Part shown: piece by piece, positions 1 to 9,264 of the stretch | Layout: each line of letters begins with the position of its first letter | How positions within the stretch are numbered: the stretch's first letter is position 1 | Source of the DNA: an uncultured Acidimicrobiales bacterium | Lineage (GTDB): Bacteria > Actinomycetota > Acidimicrobiia > Acidimicrobiales > SZUA-35 | Assembly: GCA_937958015.1 (NCBI GenBank) | Contig: CALGOA010000123.1 | Span: 1-34,455, forward strand | Length of the DNA stretch: 34,455 bases | Direction of reading: 5' to 3' | Translations under genes and position numbers: made by a program | Notes under the pieces: generated by a model | The model's database searches: none | Told to the model about the DNA's origin: nothing | What the model saw: the letters and a program-made list of their open reading frames with translations, nothing else

Positions 1-18
1 TGAAAAACTGACCCTAGG

Positions 19-960
19 TCACCCAGGCGACGGTAGTGGCGTTAGATCGGCGGTGCCGATCAACTCTCCGAAGCTGCGCACACCATGAGCTTCACACCAT
101 GCGCTGACCTCGTGCACCAATCGGAAGCAGGTGCGAGGGTCAGCAAAGTTGGACGTGCCCACCTGAACCGCTGACGCTCCCACCAACGCGAACTCGATCA
201 CGTCTTCGGCGGTAGCCACTCCCCCGGCCGCAAGGATCGCTGCCTCGGGTAGCGAACGATGAACGTCGGCCACCGCCTTGACCGCCAGCGGGTGAATCGC
301 CGGGCCGGAGACTCCACCGGCGCCGTTCCCGATTCGGGGGCGACGGGTCTCAGGATCGACGACCAGGCCCATGTAGGTGTTGGACACCGTCAGGGCATCG
401 GCACCGCCGATGAGGGCCGCTTCGGCCACCGGGACCAAAAGTGGTCCGGCGTTGGGGCTGAGTTTGGCCCAACGGGGACGGTTGGCGGAGGCGGTTGCGG
501 CCAACACCGCTTCGGTTGCCGCGGTCGAATGGGCAAACAACTCGTTGCCCTTCTCGGTATTCGGGCAGCTGATATTCACCTCGACCGCGATCACCTCGGC
601 CGGGAGTGCGGCGATCAGGGCAGCTGCCTCGGCGTACTCCTCAACGGATCGGCCCCAGATCGACACCACGATCGACGCACCCGCATCGATGAGGCCCGGA
701 AGTTCATCCCGGATCCACGCCGGAATACCCGTTCCCTGCAGTCCGACCGAGTTGATCATTCCACTGGGCGTCTGGTGAACCCGCACGGCCGCGTTGCCCG
801 GCCACGGCCCCGGCAGCATCGACTTGACCACAACCGCGCCAAGGGTGGACAGATCGCCGAAGGCGCCGAGCTCGGCTCCATGTCCGCCCGTGCCCGACGC
901 GGGCATGACGGGCGCGCCCAACCTCAGTGAGCCGACGTTCGTGCTGAGGTCGACCGCCAT
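19..960 (-). CDS. pyrD: Dihydroorotate dehydrogenase, class 1 (last visible gene of the pyr operon)
   Basis: Oxidises dihydroorotate to orotate, the fourth step of UMP synthesis, on an FMN-bound TIM barrel. The protein (313 aa) shows the FMN-barrel start GAPVMPASGTGGHGAELG, the substrate-loop motif NSVGLQ, and NISCPN with the Cys that is the catalytic base in class 1 enzymes; class 2 enzymes, as in Mycobacterium, have Ser there. The C-terminal phosphate-binding glycines are seen in AAGGVATAEDV and GASAVQVGT. I chose the ATG at 960 because homologues begin close to the AVDLST stretch; the frame is open to an ATG at 1020, which would overlap carB by 52 nt. Eight bases separate it from the carB stop, so it is probably co-transcribed. 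A class 1B enzyme would need PyrK for NAD; no pyrK is visible, though the operon may continue past the window edge. The 18 bases at 1-18 hold nothing I can name. Confidence 0.93.
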   Translation of the reverse strand: MAVDLSTNVGSLRLGAPVMPASGTGGHGAELGAFGDLSTLGAVVVKSMLPGPWPGNAAVRVHQTPSGMINSVGLQGTGIPAWIRDELPGLIDAGASIVVSIWGRSVEEYAEAAALIAALPAEVIAVEVNISCPNTEKGNELFAHSTAATEAVLAATASANRPRWAKLSPNAGPLLVPVAEAALIGGADALTVSNTYMGLVVDPETRRPRIGNGAGGVSGPAIHPLAVKAVADVHRSLPEAAILAAGGVATAEDVIEFALVGASAVQVGTSNFADPRTCFRLVHEVSAWCEAHGVRSFGELIGTADLTPLPSPG

Positions 961-968
961 GGTCGGCG

Positions 969-3900
969 TTACCGGCGAACCGACTGCAGCGAACGGACCT
1001 GCAGCGGCGTTTCGGCCCACTCGGTGAGACCCACCGCGATCACCCGAGCGGCGGCCACGGTGGTGATGAGCGGAACGTTGTGAATGGACGCTGCGGTGCG
1101 GATGTACGCGCCGTCGGCGCGGGCGCCTCGACCCTTCGGCGAGTTGATCACCATCGAGACCTCACCGGCCCGGATCACATCGAGGGCCGTACGGCCCTCG
1201 GGAACCGTGCCGTCGTCAGCGATCTTGAGGAGCACCTCCGCCACCTCTACGCCGGCCTCGGTCAACGCCGCCGCGGTGCCGGCGGTGGCGACGAATCGGT
1301 ACCCCAGCTTGGCCAGGCGTACCGCCACTTCGGTGCCAGCCTCCTTGTCACGGTCCGCCAGCGACAGGAAGATCGAGCCCTCCCGCATCGACTCTGGCGT
1401 CAGCTCCATCCCGGCGCCCAGCTGTGATTTCAGGAACGCAAGTCCGGGCGAAGAATCGAGACCCATCACCTCGCCGGTGCTGCGCATTTCGGGCCCGAGC
1501 AGGGCGTCGGTATCGGGGAAGCGGTTGAACGGCAGCACCGCCTCCTTGACCGCGTACAGACCGGATGGTTCGCTGTTCATGTCCACCAGCCCCTCCTCCT
1601 GAACTTCGGCCAGGGTTGCACCCGCCATTACGCGAGCCGCCACCTTGGCCAACGGCCGGTCGGTCGCCTTGGCGACAAAGGGCACGGTTCGCGACGCTCG
1701 GGGGTTCGCTTCGATCACGTACACCTGATCGGGTGAGCCGTTGCGGCCAACCTGCACGGCGAACTGCACGTTGATCGGTCCGACCACATGCAGCTCGGCC
1801 GCGATCGCCTTCACGTGATCCTCGAGGACCGAGATCGTGGCTGCGGAGAGGTTCGGAGGGGGCAACACGCAGGCGGAATCACCGCTGTGCACACCGGCCT
1901 CCTCTACGTGTTCCATCACTCCGCCGATCATCACCGCGCCGGTGCGGTCCCGAAGTGCATCCACGTCCACCTCGGTGGCGTCGTCGAGGAAACGATCGAT
2001 CAGAACGGGCCGCTCGGCCGAGAGCCCACCTTCTCGTCCCAGTGAACCGTCGCTCGCCATCGCTTTCATGGCCGCGGTGAGATCGTCGTCGTCGAACACG
2101 ATTTCCATCGCTCGACCGCCGAGGACGTAACTGGGGCGTACCAGTACCGGATACCCGACCTCGTTGGCGATGGCGGTTGCCTCCTCGATCGCCGATGCGG
2201 TTCCACCGGGGGGCTGGGGAATATCCAGCCGTTCACAGAGAGCGGCCCACTCTTCGCGATCCTCAGCGGCATCGATGCTGGCGGGTGATGTGCCAAGCAC
2301 CAGTTCGGGTGGCAGCAGATCGGCAAGCTTGAGAGGCGTCTGCCCGCCCAGCGAGACGATGACCCCTACCGGCTGCTCTACGTCGATGACGTTCATCACG
2401 TCTTCATAGGTGAGGGGTTCGAAGTACAGCCGGTCCGAGGTGTCGTAGTCGGTACTTACGGTTTCCGGATTGCAGTTGACCATCACGGTCTCATAGCCAG
2501 CGTCAGCGAGGGCGAAGCTGGCGTGTACGCAGCAGTAGTCGAACTCGATGCCCTGACCGATGCGGTTGGGCCCCGAACCCAGAATCACGATGCGTTCCTT
2601 CTCGCTCGGCCGCACCTCGCTGTCGTCTTCGTAGGTGGAGTAGTGATAGGGAGTGAACGCCTCGAACTCGCCGGCACAGGTGTCGACGGTCTTGAACGTC
2701 GGTGCAACACCGGCGGCCAGTCGAAGCGAGCGGACCTCAGCCTCGGTCGAGTTGAGGACATACGCCAACTGGGCATCTGAGAAACCGAGCTGCTTGGCCC
2801 GGCGCCAATGAGCCCGGGTGAGCGAGTCGGCGGTGCGGTTGCTCAGCGCAGCCGCCTCTTCGGTGATGTAGGACATCTGATCGACGAACCAGGGATCGAT
2901 CTGGGTGATCTCGACGACCTCTTCGATCGTCATTCCCCGCCGCAGACCCTCCTCGGCCTGAAAAAGCCGGTCGGGGGTGGCGATCGCCATCTCGGCCTTC
3001 AGCCGCTCGAGGGGGATGGCGGCGAAGCGTTCGGCGCCAGCGGTGTAGTTCAGCCCGGCGTGACCCTGCTCGAGGGAACGGCAGGCCTTCTGTAGGCTCT
3101 CGGCGAACGTGCGGCCGATCGCCATCACCTCGCCGACACTCTGCATCGCTGTACCCAGCACGTCGGCCGTACCCGGGAATTTCTCGAACGTCCAGCGGGG
3201 AATCTTCGTAACCACATAGTCGATCGCCGGTTCGAAGCTGGCTGGAGTTTCTCCAGTGATGTCGTTGGTGATCTCGTCGAGGGTGTATCCGACGGCAAGT
3301 TTCGCCGCGATCTTGGCGATGGGGAACCCGGTCGCCTTCGACGCCAGCGCTGACGAGCGCGAGACGCGCGGGTTCATCTCGATGACGACCATGCGACCCG
3401 TCTCAGGATGGGTGGCGAACTGAACGTTCGAACCGCCCGTTTCGACGCCAACTCTCTGCAACACCGCAAATGCGGCGTTACGCATTTCCTGGTACTCGAC
3501 ATCGGTCAACGTCTGGATGGGAGCAACGGTGATCGAGTCACCGGTGTGGACGCCCATCGGATCGACGTTTTCAATGCCGCAGATGATCACCTGGTTGTCG
3601 AGTCGGTCCCGCATGACCTCGAGCTCGAACTCCTTCCAGCCGGTGATCGACTCTTCCACCAGAATTTCGGTCGCAGGGCTTGCGTCGAGCCCGTTTTGAC
3701 AGACCTTCACGAACTCCTCGGGGGTGTTGGCAATGCCGGTTCCACGACCGCCCAGGATGTACGCCGGACGGATGATGACGGGCAGATCGATGGTCTCGAG
3801 AACCTTATGGGCCTCCTCCATCGTGGTGGCGATACCGCTCCGGGGCACGTCGAGGCCGATTTCGAGCATGGCCTCTTTGAATTGGCTGCGATTCTCGGCG

Positions 3901-4274
3901 GTGGCGATGGCCTTGGCATCAGCGCCGATCATCTCCACGCCGTGTTCGGCGAGCACACCGAGTTCGCTCAACTCGATGGCAAGGTTGAGGGCCGTTTGAC
4001 CACCGAGGGTGGAGAGCACTGCATCCGGCTTCTCCTTCTCGATGATCTTGGTGAGAATCGATGCGTTGAGAGGTTCGACGTAGGTTGCATCTGCGAAATC
4101 GGGATCGGTCATGATCGTGGCTGGATTGCTGTTCGCCAGGATGACCCGGTACCCCTCCTCTCGCAGAACGCGGCACGCCTGGGTGCCCGAGTAGTCGAAC
4201 TCGCATGCCTGGCCGATGATGATCGGCCCCGAGCCGATCACGAGGATGTTGTGAATGTCCGTGCGCTTGCCCAT
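969..4274 (-). CDS. carB: Carbamoyl-phosphate synthase large subunit
   Basis: Makes carbamoyl phosphate from bicarbonate, two ATP and ammonia tunnelled from CarA. At 1101 aa it has normal length and the expected internal duplication: an amino half opening with [17 protein letters not shown] and carrying an ATP-grasp domain ([14 protein letters not shown]), and a second half from about residue 560 with [17 protein letters not shown] and [13 protein letters not shown]. The last ~150 residues form the MGS-like regulatory domain (starting near [14 protein letters not shown]), where UMP and ornithine act in E. coli. The ATG shares one base with the carA TGA (TGATG), indicating translational coupling. 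All parts look intact. Because this is the only carAB set visible, it may also serve arginine synthesis (inference). Confidence 0.98.
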   Translation of the reverse strand: MGKRTDIHNILVIGSGPIIIGQACEFDYSGTQACRVLREEGYRVILANSNPATIMTDPDFADATYVEPLNASILTKIIEKEKPDAVLSTLGGQTALNLAIELSELGVLAEHGVEMIGADAKAIATAENRSQFKEAMLEIGLDVPRSGIATTMEEAHKVLETIDLPVIIRPAYILGGRGTGIANTPEEFVKVCQNGLDASPATEILVEESITGWKEFELEVMRDRLDNQVIICGIENVDPMGVHTGDSITVAPIQTLTDVEYQEMRNAAFAVLQRVGVETGGSNVQFATHPETGRMVVIEMNPRVSRSSALASKATGFPIAKIAAKLAVGYTLDEITNDITGETPASFEPAIDYVVTKIPRWTFEKFPGTADVLGTAMQSVGEVMAIGRTFAESLQKACRSLEQGHAGLNYTAGAERFAAIPLERLKAEMAIATPDRLFQAEEGLRRGMTIEEVVEITQIDPWFVDQMSYITEEAAALSNRTADSLTRAHWRRAKQLGFSDAQLAYVLNSTEAEVRSLRLAAGVAPTFKTVDTCAGEFEAFTPYHYSTYEDDSEVRPSEKERIVILGSGPNRIGQGIEFDYCCVHASFALADAGYETVMVNCNPETVSTDYDTSDRLYFEPLTYEDVMNVIDVEQPVGVIVSLGGQTPLKLADLLPPELVLGTSPASIDAAEDREEWAALCERLDIPQPPGGTASAIEEATAIANEVGYPVLVRPSYVLGGRAMEIVFDDDDLTAAMKAMASDGSLGREGGLSAERPVLIDRFLDDATEVDVDALRDRTGAVMIGGVMEHVEEAGVHSGDSACVLPPPNLSAATISVLEDHVKAIAAELHVVGPINVQFAVQVGRNGSPDQVYVIEANPRASRTVPFVAKATDRPLAKVAARVMAGATLAEVQEEGLVDMNSEPSGLYAVKEAVLPFNRFPDTDALLGPEMRSTGEVMGLDSSPGLAFLKSQLGAGMELTPESMREGSIFLSLADRDKEAGTEVAVRLAKLGYRFVATAGTAAALTEAGVEVAEVLLKIADDGTVPEGRTALDVIRAGEVSMVINSPKGRGARADGAYIRTAASIHNVPLITTVAAARVIAVGLTEWAETPLQVRSLQSVRR

Positions 4275-5401
4275 CAGTTCGCCTTGCTCCCGTTGGCCAC
4301 CATGAGATCTTCAAATCGTTGAAAGAGGTATCGACTGTCGTGAGGACCCGGGCTTGCCTCGGGGTGGTGCTGGACACTGAACGCCGGCGCGCCGATGACC
4401 TGAATTCCCTCACAGACACCGTCGTTGAGGTTGACGTGGGTGACGTGGGCTTTGCCCTCGATCGACGCCACATCGGTTGCAAAGTTGTGGTTCTGGCTGG
4501 TGATCTCCACCTTGCCGGTCGTCTCGTCCTTCACGGGGTGGTTCGCACCGTGGTGTCCAAACGGCAGCTTCACGATGCTGCCACCGATTGCGGTGGACAG
4601 AAGCTGGTGCCCGAGACAGATCCCGAAGATCGGGACCTGGCCGAGAAGCTCCTGAATCGCTGCGGTGGCGTAGGGCACGGTGCCCGGGTCGCCGGGCCCG
4701 TTTGAGAGGAACACACCATCGGGCGACTTCGCCAGCACCTCGGCTGCAGGAGTAGCGGCGGGCACAACTTCGACCTGTGCGAACTGCGCCAGCTGCTGAC
4801 CGATGGCCGTCTTCATTCCGAAGTCGTAAGCGACAACCTTCAGGCTGCTCTGACTAGGGATCGAGTACGCCGACGGCGTGGTAACGGTCGCGACCAGATC
4901 GATCCCATCGGTGCCTGGTTCGTTCGAAGCTGCGGCCTTCAAGGCCTCGGGGGTGGTTGCGTTTGGTCCCTCCACTGCTCCGAAGGCTCCCGGCATGGCG
5001 CCGTTGTCGCGGATCAGTCGGGTGAGGCGCCGTGTGTCCAGTCCACTGATGCCGGGCAGACCGTGGGAGGCCAGGAACGAATGGATGTCCATCTCGCTAC
5101 GCCAGTTGGAGGCTCGGCGGGACAGTTCGCGGACGATGACGCCACGGCTGAACGAGCCGCGACTCTCGGCGTCGACCCGATTCGTGCCGTAGTTCCCGAT
5201 ATGCGGGTACGTGAACGTGATGATCTGGCCGGCGTAGGACGGATCGGTGATGATCTCCTGATAGCCGCTGTGGGCGGTGTTGAAGACCACCTCGCCGGAT
5301 GCGATCCCCGACTCGGGGGCGGTGCCGACGAACTCGCCCTCGAACACCGAACCATCCGCCATGACCAGCGCTGCGCTCTGTGGATCGGAAGAAGTGGTCA
5401 T
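4274..5401 (-). CDS. carA: Carbamoyl-phosphate synthase small (glutaminase) subunit
   Basis: Class I glutamine amidotransferase that hydrolyses glutamine and passes ammonia to CarB. The 375-aa protein has the small-subunit N-terminal domain ([35 protein letters not shown]) and the C-terminal triad domain: nucleophile Cys in GICLGHQLL, and His/Glu in [10 protein letters not shown]. The frame is open 44 codons further upstream, but the ATG at 5401 overlaps the pyrC stop by four bases (ATGA) and gives the usual family length, so I take it as the start. It sits in the order pyrC-carA-carB, as in many Gram-positive pyr operons. Confidence 0.97.
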   Translation of the reverse strand: MTTSSDPQSAALVMADGSVFEGEFVGTAPESGIASGEVVFNTAHSGYQEIITDPSYAGQIITFTYPHIGNYGTNRVDAESRGSFSRGVIVRELSRRASNWRSEMDIHSFLASHGLPGISGLDTRRLTRLIRDNGAMPGAFGAVEGPNATTPEALKAAASNEPGTDGIDLVATVTTPSAYSIPSQSSLKVVAYDFGMKTAIGQQLAQFAQVEVVPAATPAAEVLAKSPDGVFLSNGPGDPGTVPYATAAIQELLGQVPIFGICLGHQLLSTAIGGSIVKLPFGHHGANHPVKDETTGKVEITSQNHNFATDVASIEGKAHVTHVNLNDGVCEGIQVIGAPAFSVQHHPEASPGPHDSRYLFQRFEDLMVANGSKAN

Positions 5402-6693
5402 CGGGTGACCTCGAAGTTGTTGAGCACCTGTTCTCCTTGGAAGAAGGTATGACGGGCTTTGCCCTTGAGGGCGCGACCCTCGAATGGGGTGTTGATTGCG
5501 GGACTTGCCATTTCGCGCCCGGCGACCGACCACTCGTGGTCGAGGTCCAGCACGGCGATGTTGGCGGGGCGACCCGATTGCAGGCTGGCGCCATGACGGT
5601 CGCCGAGCCCGGCGACATCGGCGGGTCCCGAGGTAAACAGCGCAAGGAGTTCCTGGAGTGACATGTCCAACTCGTCGCGGGCCACGGCGAACGCCGTTTC
5701 GAGACCCAGCATCCCCGGCGGGGCTTCATCGAAGGAACGTTCCTTCGATTCAGGCGTGTGCGGAGCGTGATCGGTGGCGATCGCGTCGATCGTGCCGTCG
5801 GCAAGACCCTGCTTGATCGCGGCGACGTCCTCATCGGTACGGAGTGGAGGGTGCACTTTGAACACCGGATCGAAGCCGGCACAGCAGGCGTCGGTCAGGC
5901 TGAAGTGGTGTGGCGTGGCCTCGGCGGTAACCGGCAGGCCACCAGCTTTGGCGGCCCGAACCATGGCAACGGATCCCGCGGTCGAAAGGTGCTGGAAGTG
6001 AATTCGAACGCCGGTCAGGCGACACAGCGCGATGTCTCGCATAACCATGAGGTCCTCAGCCTCGGCCGGTTGTCCTCCGAGTCCCAGCCGAGCCGACCAT
6101 TCGCCTTCGTTCATCACACCGCCCTTGGAGAGCGCTTCGACCTCACAGTGTTGGGCGAGGACGACATGGTGACCGTCGTTGGGCAGGCCGCCGGCGTACT
6201 CCAGTGCCGAGCGCATGAACTTCGCATCCTGCACTCCGTTGCCATCGTCGGTGAAGATTCTGACGCCGCTGTCCATCAGTTCGGCCATCGGGCTCAGCTG
6301 CTCACCCTTGCGGTCAACCGAAATTGCGGCCGAGGGCACGATCTCACACAACGCCTTGCGACCGGCGGCGAGCACCTGCTCCACAACTGCGACCGAGTCG
6401 GTGGTCGGCGTGGTGTTCGGCATCGCTACCACTGCGGTGAAACCACCGCGGACCGCAGCCCGGCTACCGCTGAGGATCGTTTCGGCCGCTTCCAGACCGG
6501 GCTCACGCAGGTGGACGTGCAGGTCGATGAAACCGGGAGAGATCACCAGACCCTCACAGTCGAGTTCGTGATCGGCGGCCAACCCGGTTCCGACGGCGAC
6601 GATCAGACCGGTGTCCTGGTCGATGACCACATCGCCGGTGCGGTCGCCGTTGACGTCGATGATCCTGCCGTCCTTGAGTACCAGAGTGCTCAT
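5398..6693 (-). CDS. pyrC: Dihydroorotase, type I
   Basis: Cyclises carbamoyl aspartate to dihydroorotate. The 431-aa amidohydrolase has HVHLREPG (first metal pair), GGFTAVVAMPNTTPTTD, FTDDGNGVQD, two metal-ligand His regions (LAQHCE and IHFQHLS) and the catalytic Asp in ATDHAPHTPESK. The TDDG motif, as in Bacillus and Aquifex type I enzymes, marks it as this type and not the shorter E. coli type II. Its ATG overlaps the pyrB stop by four bases. Aquifex type I DHOase works as a complex with ATCase, so a similar PyrB-PyrC contact is conceivable here (inference). Confidence 0.96.
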   Translation of the reverse strand: MSTLVLKDGRIIDVNGDRTGDVVIDQDTGLIVAVGTGLAADHELDCEGLVISPGFIDLHVHLREPGLEAAETILSGSRAAVRGGFTAVVAMPNTTPTTDSVAVVEQVLAAGRKALCEIVPSAAISVDRKGEQLSPMAELMDSGVRIFTDDGNGVQDAKFMRSALEYAGGLPNDGHHVVLAQHCEVEALSKGGVMNEGEWSARLGLGGQPAEAEDLMVMRDIALCRLTGVRIHFQHLSTAGSVAMVRAAKAGGLPVTAEATPHHFSLTDACCAGFDPVFKVHPPLRTDEDVAAIKQGLADGTIDAIATDHAPHTPESKERSFDEAPPGMLGLETAFAVARDELDMSLQELLALFTSGPADVAGLGDRHGASLQSGRPANIAVLDLDHEWSVAGREMASPAINTPFEGRALKGKARHTFFQGEQVLNNFEVTR

Positions 6694-7763
6694 CCGATCC
6701 CCTCCATTTGTGTCTGATCGTTGCGCTGTTGTTCTTCGTTGATGGTCTCGTTGCTGTCGCCATCGGTTCCGCCGTCCTCGGTCGGGCTCGAGTCGTCGGT
6801 GGCGGCTGCGGCATCGACATCGACGATGTTGTCGTCGTCGAAACGTCCGGGGCCCAGTACCTGATAGAGCACCGCCATTCGCACCACCACACCGTTGGCG
6901 ACCTGTTTGGTGACGAGTGAACGTTCGCTGTCGGCGACATCACCATCGATCTCGACCCCTCGATTCATGGGGCCGGGATGCATGACCACCGCATGTTCGG
7001 CAAGACGATCGGCCCGTTCGGCCGTGAGACCGTAGGTTGACCGGTATTCCCGGAGCGTGGGAAGCGCCGCGTCTGCGATCCGTTCTCGCTGAACCCGCAA
7101 CATGTACGCCACATCGACCGTTGGGATGACCTCGTCGAGATTCCTTTCGACGGTGACCGGGTGGCCGAACATCATTCCGTTGCCGTGGGGCGGGAGCAGG
7201 GTGTGGGGCCCGCATACGACGACCTCGGCCCCGAGCTTGGTGAACAGTGAGATGTTCGACCGCGCCACCCGACTGTTCAGAATGTCCCCGCAGAGCAGGA
7301 TGCGCCGACCGGCGATGGGGCCGAGTGCATTCCGCATCGTGTACGCGTCGAGCAGGGCCTGGGTTGGGTGCTGATGGCGTCCGTCGCCGGCGTTGATGAT
7401 CGAGGCGTTCGTGAAACGGCTGATCGCCGACGGCACGCCGGGATGGGCATGGCGCACCACGATCGCGTCAACACCCATGGCGGTGATCGTCTCTACGGTG
7501 TCGCGCAGGGACTCGCCCTTGCTCAGCGAAGACGCCCCGGCGGCGAATGTCGCTACGTCGGCGGACAGTCGTTTCGCAGCGATGTCGAAACTGGACCGGG
7601 TTCTGGTGCTGTCTTCGAAGAACGCCATGACCACGGTCTTGCCCCGCAGCGCTGGAACCTTGGGCACCGAACGTTTCAGCACGACACTGAACGATTCGGC
7701 CAGGTCGAGAATGCCTTCGATTTCGTCTGACCCGAGGTCTTCGACGGAGATGAGTTGGCGCAT
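6690..7763 (-). CDS. pyrB: Aspartate carbamoyltransferase catalytic chain with an acidic C-terminal tail
   Basis: Joins carbamoyl phosphate and aspartate. The core (about residues 1-304) has the carbamoyl-phosphate motif DSTRTRSSF, the HPTQALLDAYT motif, and MHPGPMNRGVEI for aspartate binding. After the usual end of the fold (VLYQVLG) comes a ~53-residue tail with 16 Asp/Glu against two Arg, rich in Gly, Ser and Asn, so likely disordered; the protein is 357 aa against ~305-320 in the family. No pyrI regulatory chain is seen. The start is an ATG two bases after the pyrR stop, with a G-rich ribosome site (GAGGGGG) inside the end of pyrR. The tail is read right through to the pyrC overlap, so it is not an artefact of start choice. 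Confidence 0.96.
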   Translation of the reverse strand: MRQLISVEDLGSDEIEGILDLAESFSVVLKRSVPKVPALRGKTVVMAFFEDSTRTRSSFDIAAKRLSADVATFAAGASSLSKGESLRDTVETITAMGVDAIVVRHAHPGVPSAISRFTNASIINAGDGRHQHPTQALLDAYTMRNALGPIAGRRILLCGDILNSRVARSNISLFTKLGAEVVVCGPHTLLPPHGNGMMFGHPVTVERNLDEVIPTVDVAYMLRVQRERIADAALPTLREYRSTYGLTAERADRLAEHAVVMHPGPMNRGVEIDGDVADSERSLVTKQVANGVVVRMAVLYQVLGPGRFDDDNIVDVDAAAATDDSSPTEDGGTDGDSNETINEEQQRNDQTQMEGIG

Positions 7764-7765
7764 TA

Positions 7766-8335
7766 CTACCCCCTCTGCATCTCGCCGAGCTCCACCGACT
7801 CCATGGTGGCGCTCACCACTTCGGCCCTCCGGGTAGGGAGGTTCTTGCCGATGAAGTCAGGCCGGATCGGCAGCTCCCGGTGACCGCGATCGACCATGAC
7901 CGCCAGTTGCACCGCTCGGGCTCTGCCCTGGTCGATCAATGCGTCCAATGCCGCGCGGATGGTCCGGCCGGTGAACAACACATCATCGACCAGAACCACC
8001 GTTTGGCGGTCGACGTCGAAGGGAATGTCGGTCACCGCCTCGGGCAACACCGGCCGGATGTTGATGTCGTCGCGATAGAAGGCGACGTCGAGTTTGCCCA
8101 GCGGCACGTCGACCCCTTCGATGTCGGCAAGTTGTCGCACGATCGCCGAAGCGAAGGGCACACCGCCGGTCTGAAGGCCGACAACACACACGTTGTTCAA
8201 GCCTTCGTTCCGCTCGATGATCTCGTGCGCCATTCGCCTGACCGCACGAGCGACCGCATCGCGGTCCAACACGGTTGTTCGGGGTACAAAAACGCCCCCA
8301 TACGGGGGCGTTAGTCGTCGTTCGCGTTCAGCCAT
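7766..8335 (-). CDS. pyrR: Pyr operon RNA-binding regulator / uracil phosphoribosyltransferase
   Basis: PyrR binds pyr leader RNA when charged with UMP, and in many species also converts uracil plus PRPP to UMP. The sequence aligns along its length with Bacillus PyrR: RRMAHEIIERN, LGKLDVAFYRDD, the PRPP loop VVLVDDVLFTGRTIRAA and MVDRGHRELPIRPDFIGKN. The frame has three possible starts: TTG at 8350, ATG at 8335 (189 aa, chosen) and GTG at 8272. The ATG at 8335 overlaps the stop of a 10-codon leader ORF (ATGGCTGA), giving coupling. With that start the protein has ~15 extra N-terminal residues relative to B. subtilis, and those codons contain the terminator hairpin at 8288-8312. Start at GTG 8272 would put the hairpin wholly in the leader. 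Function certain, start less so. Confidence 0.95.
   Translation of the reverse strand: MAERERRLTPPYGGVFVPRTTVLDRDAVARAVRRMAHEIIERNEGLNNVCVVGLQTGGVPFASAIVRQLADIEGVDVPLGKLDVAFYRDDINIRPVLPEAVTDIPFDVDRQTVVLVDDVLFTGRTIRAALDALIDQGRARAVQLAVMVDRGHRELPIRPDFIGKNLPTRRAEVVSATMESVELGEMQRG
8288..8312 (-). terminator. Intrinsic terminator / attenuator at the 5' end of pyrR
   Basis: On the minus strand AACGCCCCC-GTAT-GGGGGCGTT forms a nine-base-pair stem with a four-base loop, ending in a run of five T (8288-8292, two of them in the stem). It lies 16 to 44 bases inside the pyrR frame counted from the ATG at 8335. Translation through it, or pairing with 8372-8381, would keep it open. Confidence 0.75.
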
Positions 8336-8360
8336 TACGGCCACCGCCAAAGTTCTTCAT
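8328..8360 (-). CDS. Leader peptide upstream of pyrR (MKNFGGGRNG)
   Basis: A 10-codon frame, ATG to TGA, preceded at good spacing by AGGAG (8366-8370, five bases before the ATG). Its TGA overlaps the ATG of pyrR at 8335 by eight bases. It starts 16 bases after the PyrR-site hairpin, so PyrR bound there would crowd its ribosome site. A translated leader peptide that decides whether a terminator can fold is known for the Thermus pyr operon; here the same role is inferred. Nothing in the peptide itself suggests a function beyond being translated. Confidence 0.6.
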   Translation of the reverse strand: MKNFGGGRNG

Positions 8361-8371
8361 GATGTCTCCTA

Positions 8372-8381
8372 CCCGTATGAG
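8372..8381 (-). promoter_or_regulatory. Antiterminator strand of the pyr leader
   Basis: CTCATACGGG here can form ten consecutive base pairs (one of them G-U) with CCCGTATGGG at 8297-8306 in the terminator hairpin. Its first five bases are the right arm of the PyrR hairpin, so the two structures exclude each other, the layout of Bacillus pyr attenuators. Confidence 0.6.
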
Positions 8382-8395
8382 CCTCTCGGACTCAT
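8377..8395 (-). promoter_or_regulatory. PyrR-binding hairpin (anti-antiterminator) in the pyr leader
   Basis: The minus strand reads ATGAGTCCGAGAGGCTCAT. ATGAG pairs with CTCAT around a loop that matches the PyrR site ARUCCNGNGAGGYU known from Bacillus, with one loop base fewer. The right arm CTCAT is also part of the proposed antiterminator, so folding or PyrR binding here would release the terminator. It lies six bases 5' of the AGGAG of the leader peptide. Confidence 0.75.
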
Positions 8396-8415
8396 TTCAC
8401 GGTTCTGCGCACCCG

Positions 8416-8444
8416 ACTCTAGCGGGGCCAACCCGGGACCAGAA
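8416..8444 (-). promoter_or_regulatory. Candidate pyr operon promoter
   Basis: TTCTGG (8439-8444) and TAGAGT (8416-8421) with a 17-base spacer on the minus strand. Transcription would begin near 8409, giving about 14 bases before the PyrR hairpin and about 49 before the leader peptide. The -10 fits the actinobacterial TANNNT pattern; the -35 is weak. Confidence 0.45.
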
Positions 8445-8459
8445 CGGGATTTTTCCGGT

Positions 8460-9251
8460 TCAGTATCCCGACAGCGAACCGCCAGCGGAGAGGCCCTCTC
8501 GAGCCGCAGAAATCGACGAGGTGGTGAGCAACTCGGCGGCTTGAATATCCGACGTCACCGTGACCATGCGGAATCCGAACGCAGCCCGGTCCGCCGACAT
8601 CGCCGGCGTGCTGTGCACTCCCGGCGCGATTCCGTTGGCCTCGGCCACCTCGATGATTCGTTTTGACGCATCGAGGAACCGCTGGTCCGTCTGCTCGAGC
8701 GACGGTGGGATACCAAGCGAGCGACTCATGTCCGACGGGCCCACGTAGAAGGCATCGATGCCGGGGACTGCGGCGATTTCCTCCACGTTTGTTAGTCCTT
8801 CGACCGTTTCGATCATCGGGATACACACGATGTGATCGTTCGTGTCGGGACCGCCGTAGCCCGGGCCGAGCGCGCCTGCGGCAACGATCGGGCCATTGCT
8901 TCGGGAGCCCAGCGGCGGATAGTTGCAGGCTGCGACGGCGGCTTGAGCCTGTTCGACCGTGTTGACCATTGGAATGATCACCCCCATCGCACCCGCATCG
9001 AGAACTCGACCGATGATGCCCGGTTCATTCCAGGGAACACGAACGATCGGCACGGCGGCCTGTCCTTCCATGGCCATCAGCATCGCGAGGGCGTCGGAAT
9101 AGTCAGCGGTGCCGTGTTGCATGTCGATGCACACGTAGTCGGCGCCGCTGGCGGCGAGCCGGCGCGCGATTAGCGGATCGGTTCCCGACACCCAGACCCC
9201 GAACGTGTTTTCTCCCCGGTTCCAGGCTGACTTCAAGGTGTTCTCGCGCAT
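8460..9251 (-). CDS. HpcH/HpaI family aldolase (class II, metal-dependent)
   Basis: A 263-aa member of the HpcH/HpaI (HHED) aldolase family, which cleaves or forms 2-keto-3-deoxy acids through a pyruvate enolate bound to a divalent metal. Family signs: the opening FGVWVSGTDPLIARRLAASG, the catalytic His region CIDMQHG, the Arg in VRVPWNEPGIIGRVLDAGA, the metal Glu in IPMIETVEGLTNVEEI and the metal Asp and phosphate/carboxylate contact in AFYVGPSDMSRSLG. The substrate cannot be named from sequence. The ATG at 9251 is chosen because a TAGGGT -10 box lies seven bases upstream; the frame is open 22 codons further. It is transcribed toward the pyr operon but has no obvious pathway link; the pyr promoter lies just after its stop. 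Confidence 0.88.
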   Translation of the reverse strand: MRENTLKSAWNRGENTFGVWVSGTDPLIARRLAASGADYVCIDMQHGTADYSDALAMLMAMEGQAAVPIVRVPWNEPGIIGRVLDAGAMGVIIPMVNTVEQAQAAVAACNYPPLGSRSNGPIVAAGALGPGYGGPDTNDHIVCIPMIETVEGLTNVEEIAAVPGIDAFYVGPSDMSRSLGIPPSLEQTDQRFLDASKRIIEVAEANGIAPGVHSTPAMSADRAAFGFRMVTVTSDIQAAELLTTSSISAAREGLSAGGSLSGY

Positions 9252-9258
9252 GCCGGGA

Positions 9259-9264
9259 ACCCTA
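9259..9264 (-). promoter_or_regulatory. -10 box of a leaderless aldolase promoter
   Basis: TAGGGT on the minus strand ends seven bases before the ATG at 9251, so the transcript would begin at or next to the start codon. No ribosome site is seen in between. Confidence 0.5.

Noticed and set aside
3408-4322. A 304-codon plus-strand frame over carB (and similar ones at 5758-6717, 13042-13944, 14684-15577).
   Set aside because: Shadows of conserved minus-strand genes with no recognisable domains or ribosome sites.
8372-8421. A riboswitch in the pyr leader other than PyrR control.
   Set aside because: The leader is too short for a known aptamer and the loop fits a PyrR site.
8432-8454. A plus-strand terminator (CCCG...CGGG followed by ATTTTT).
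   Set aside because: Four-base stem only, and no plus-strand gene upstream would use it.
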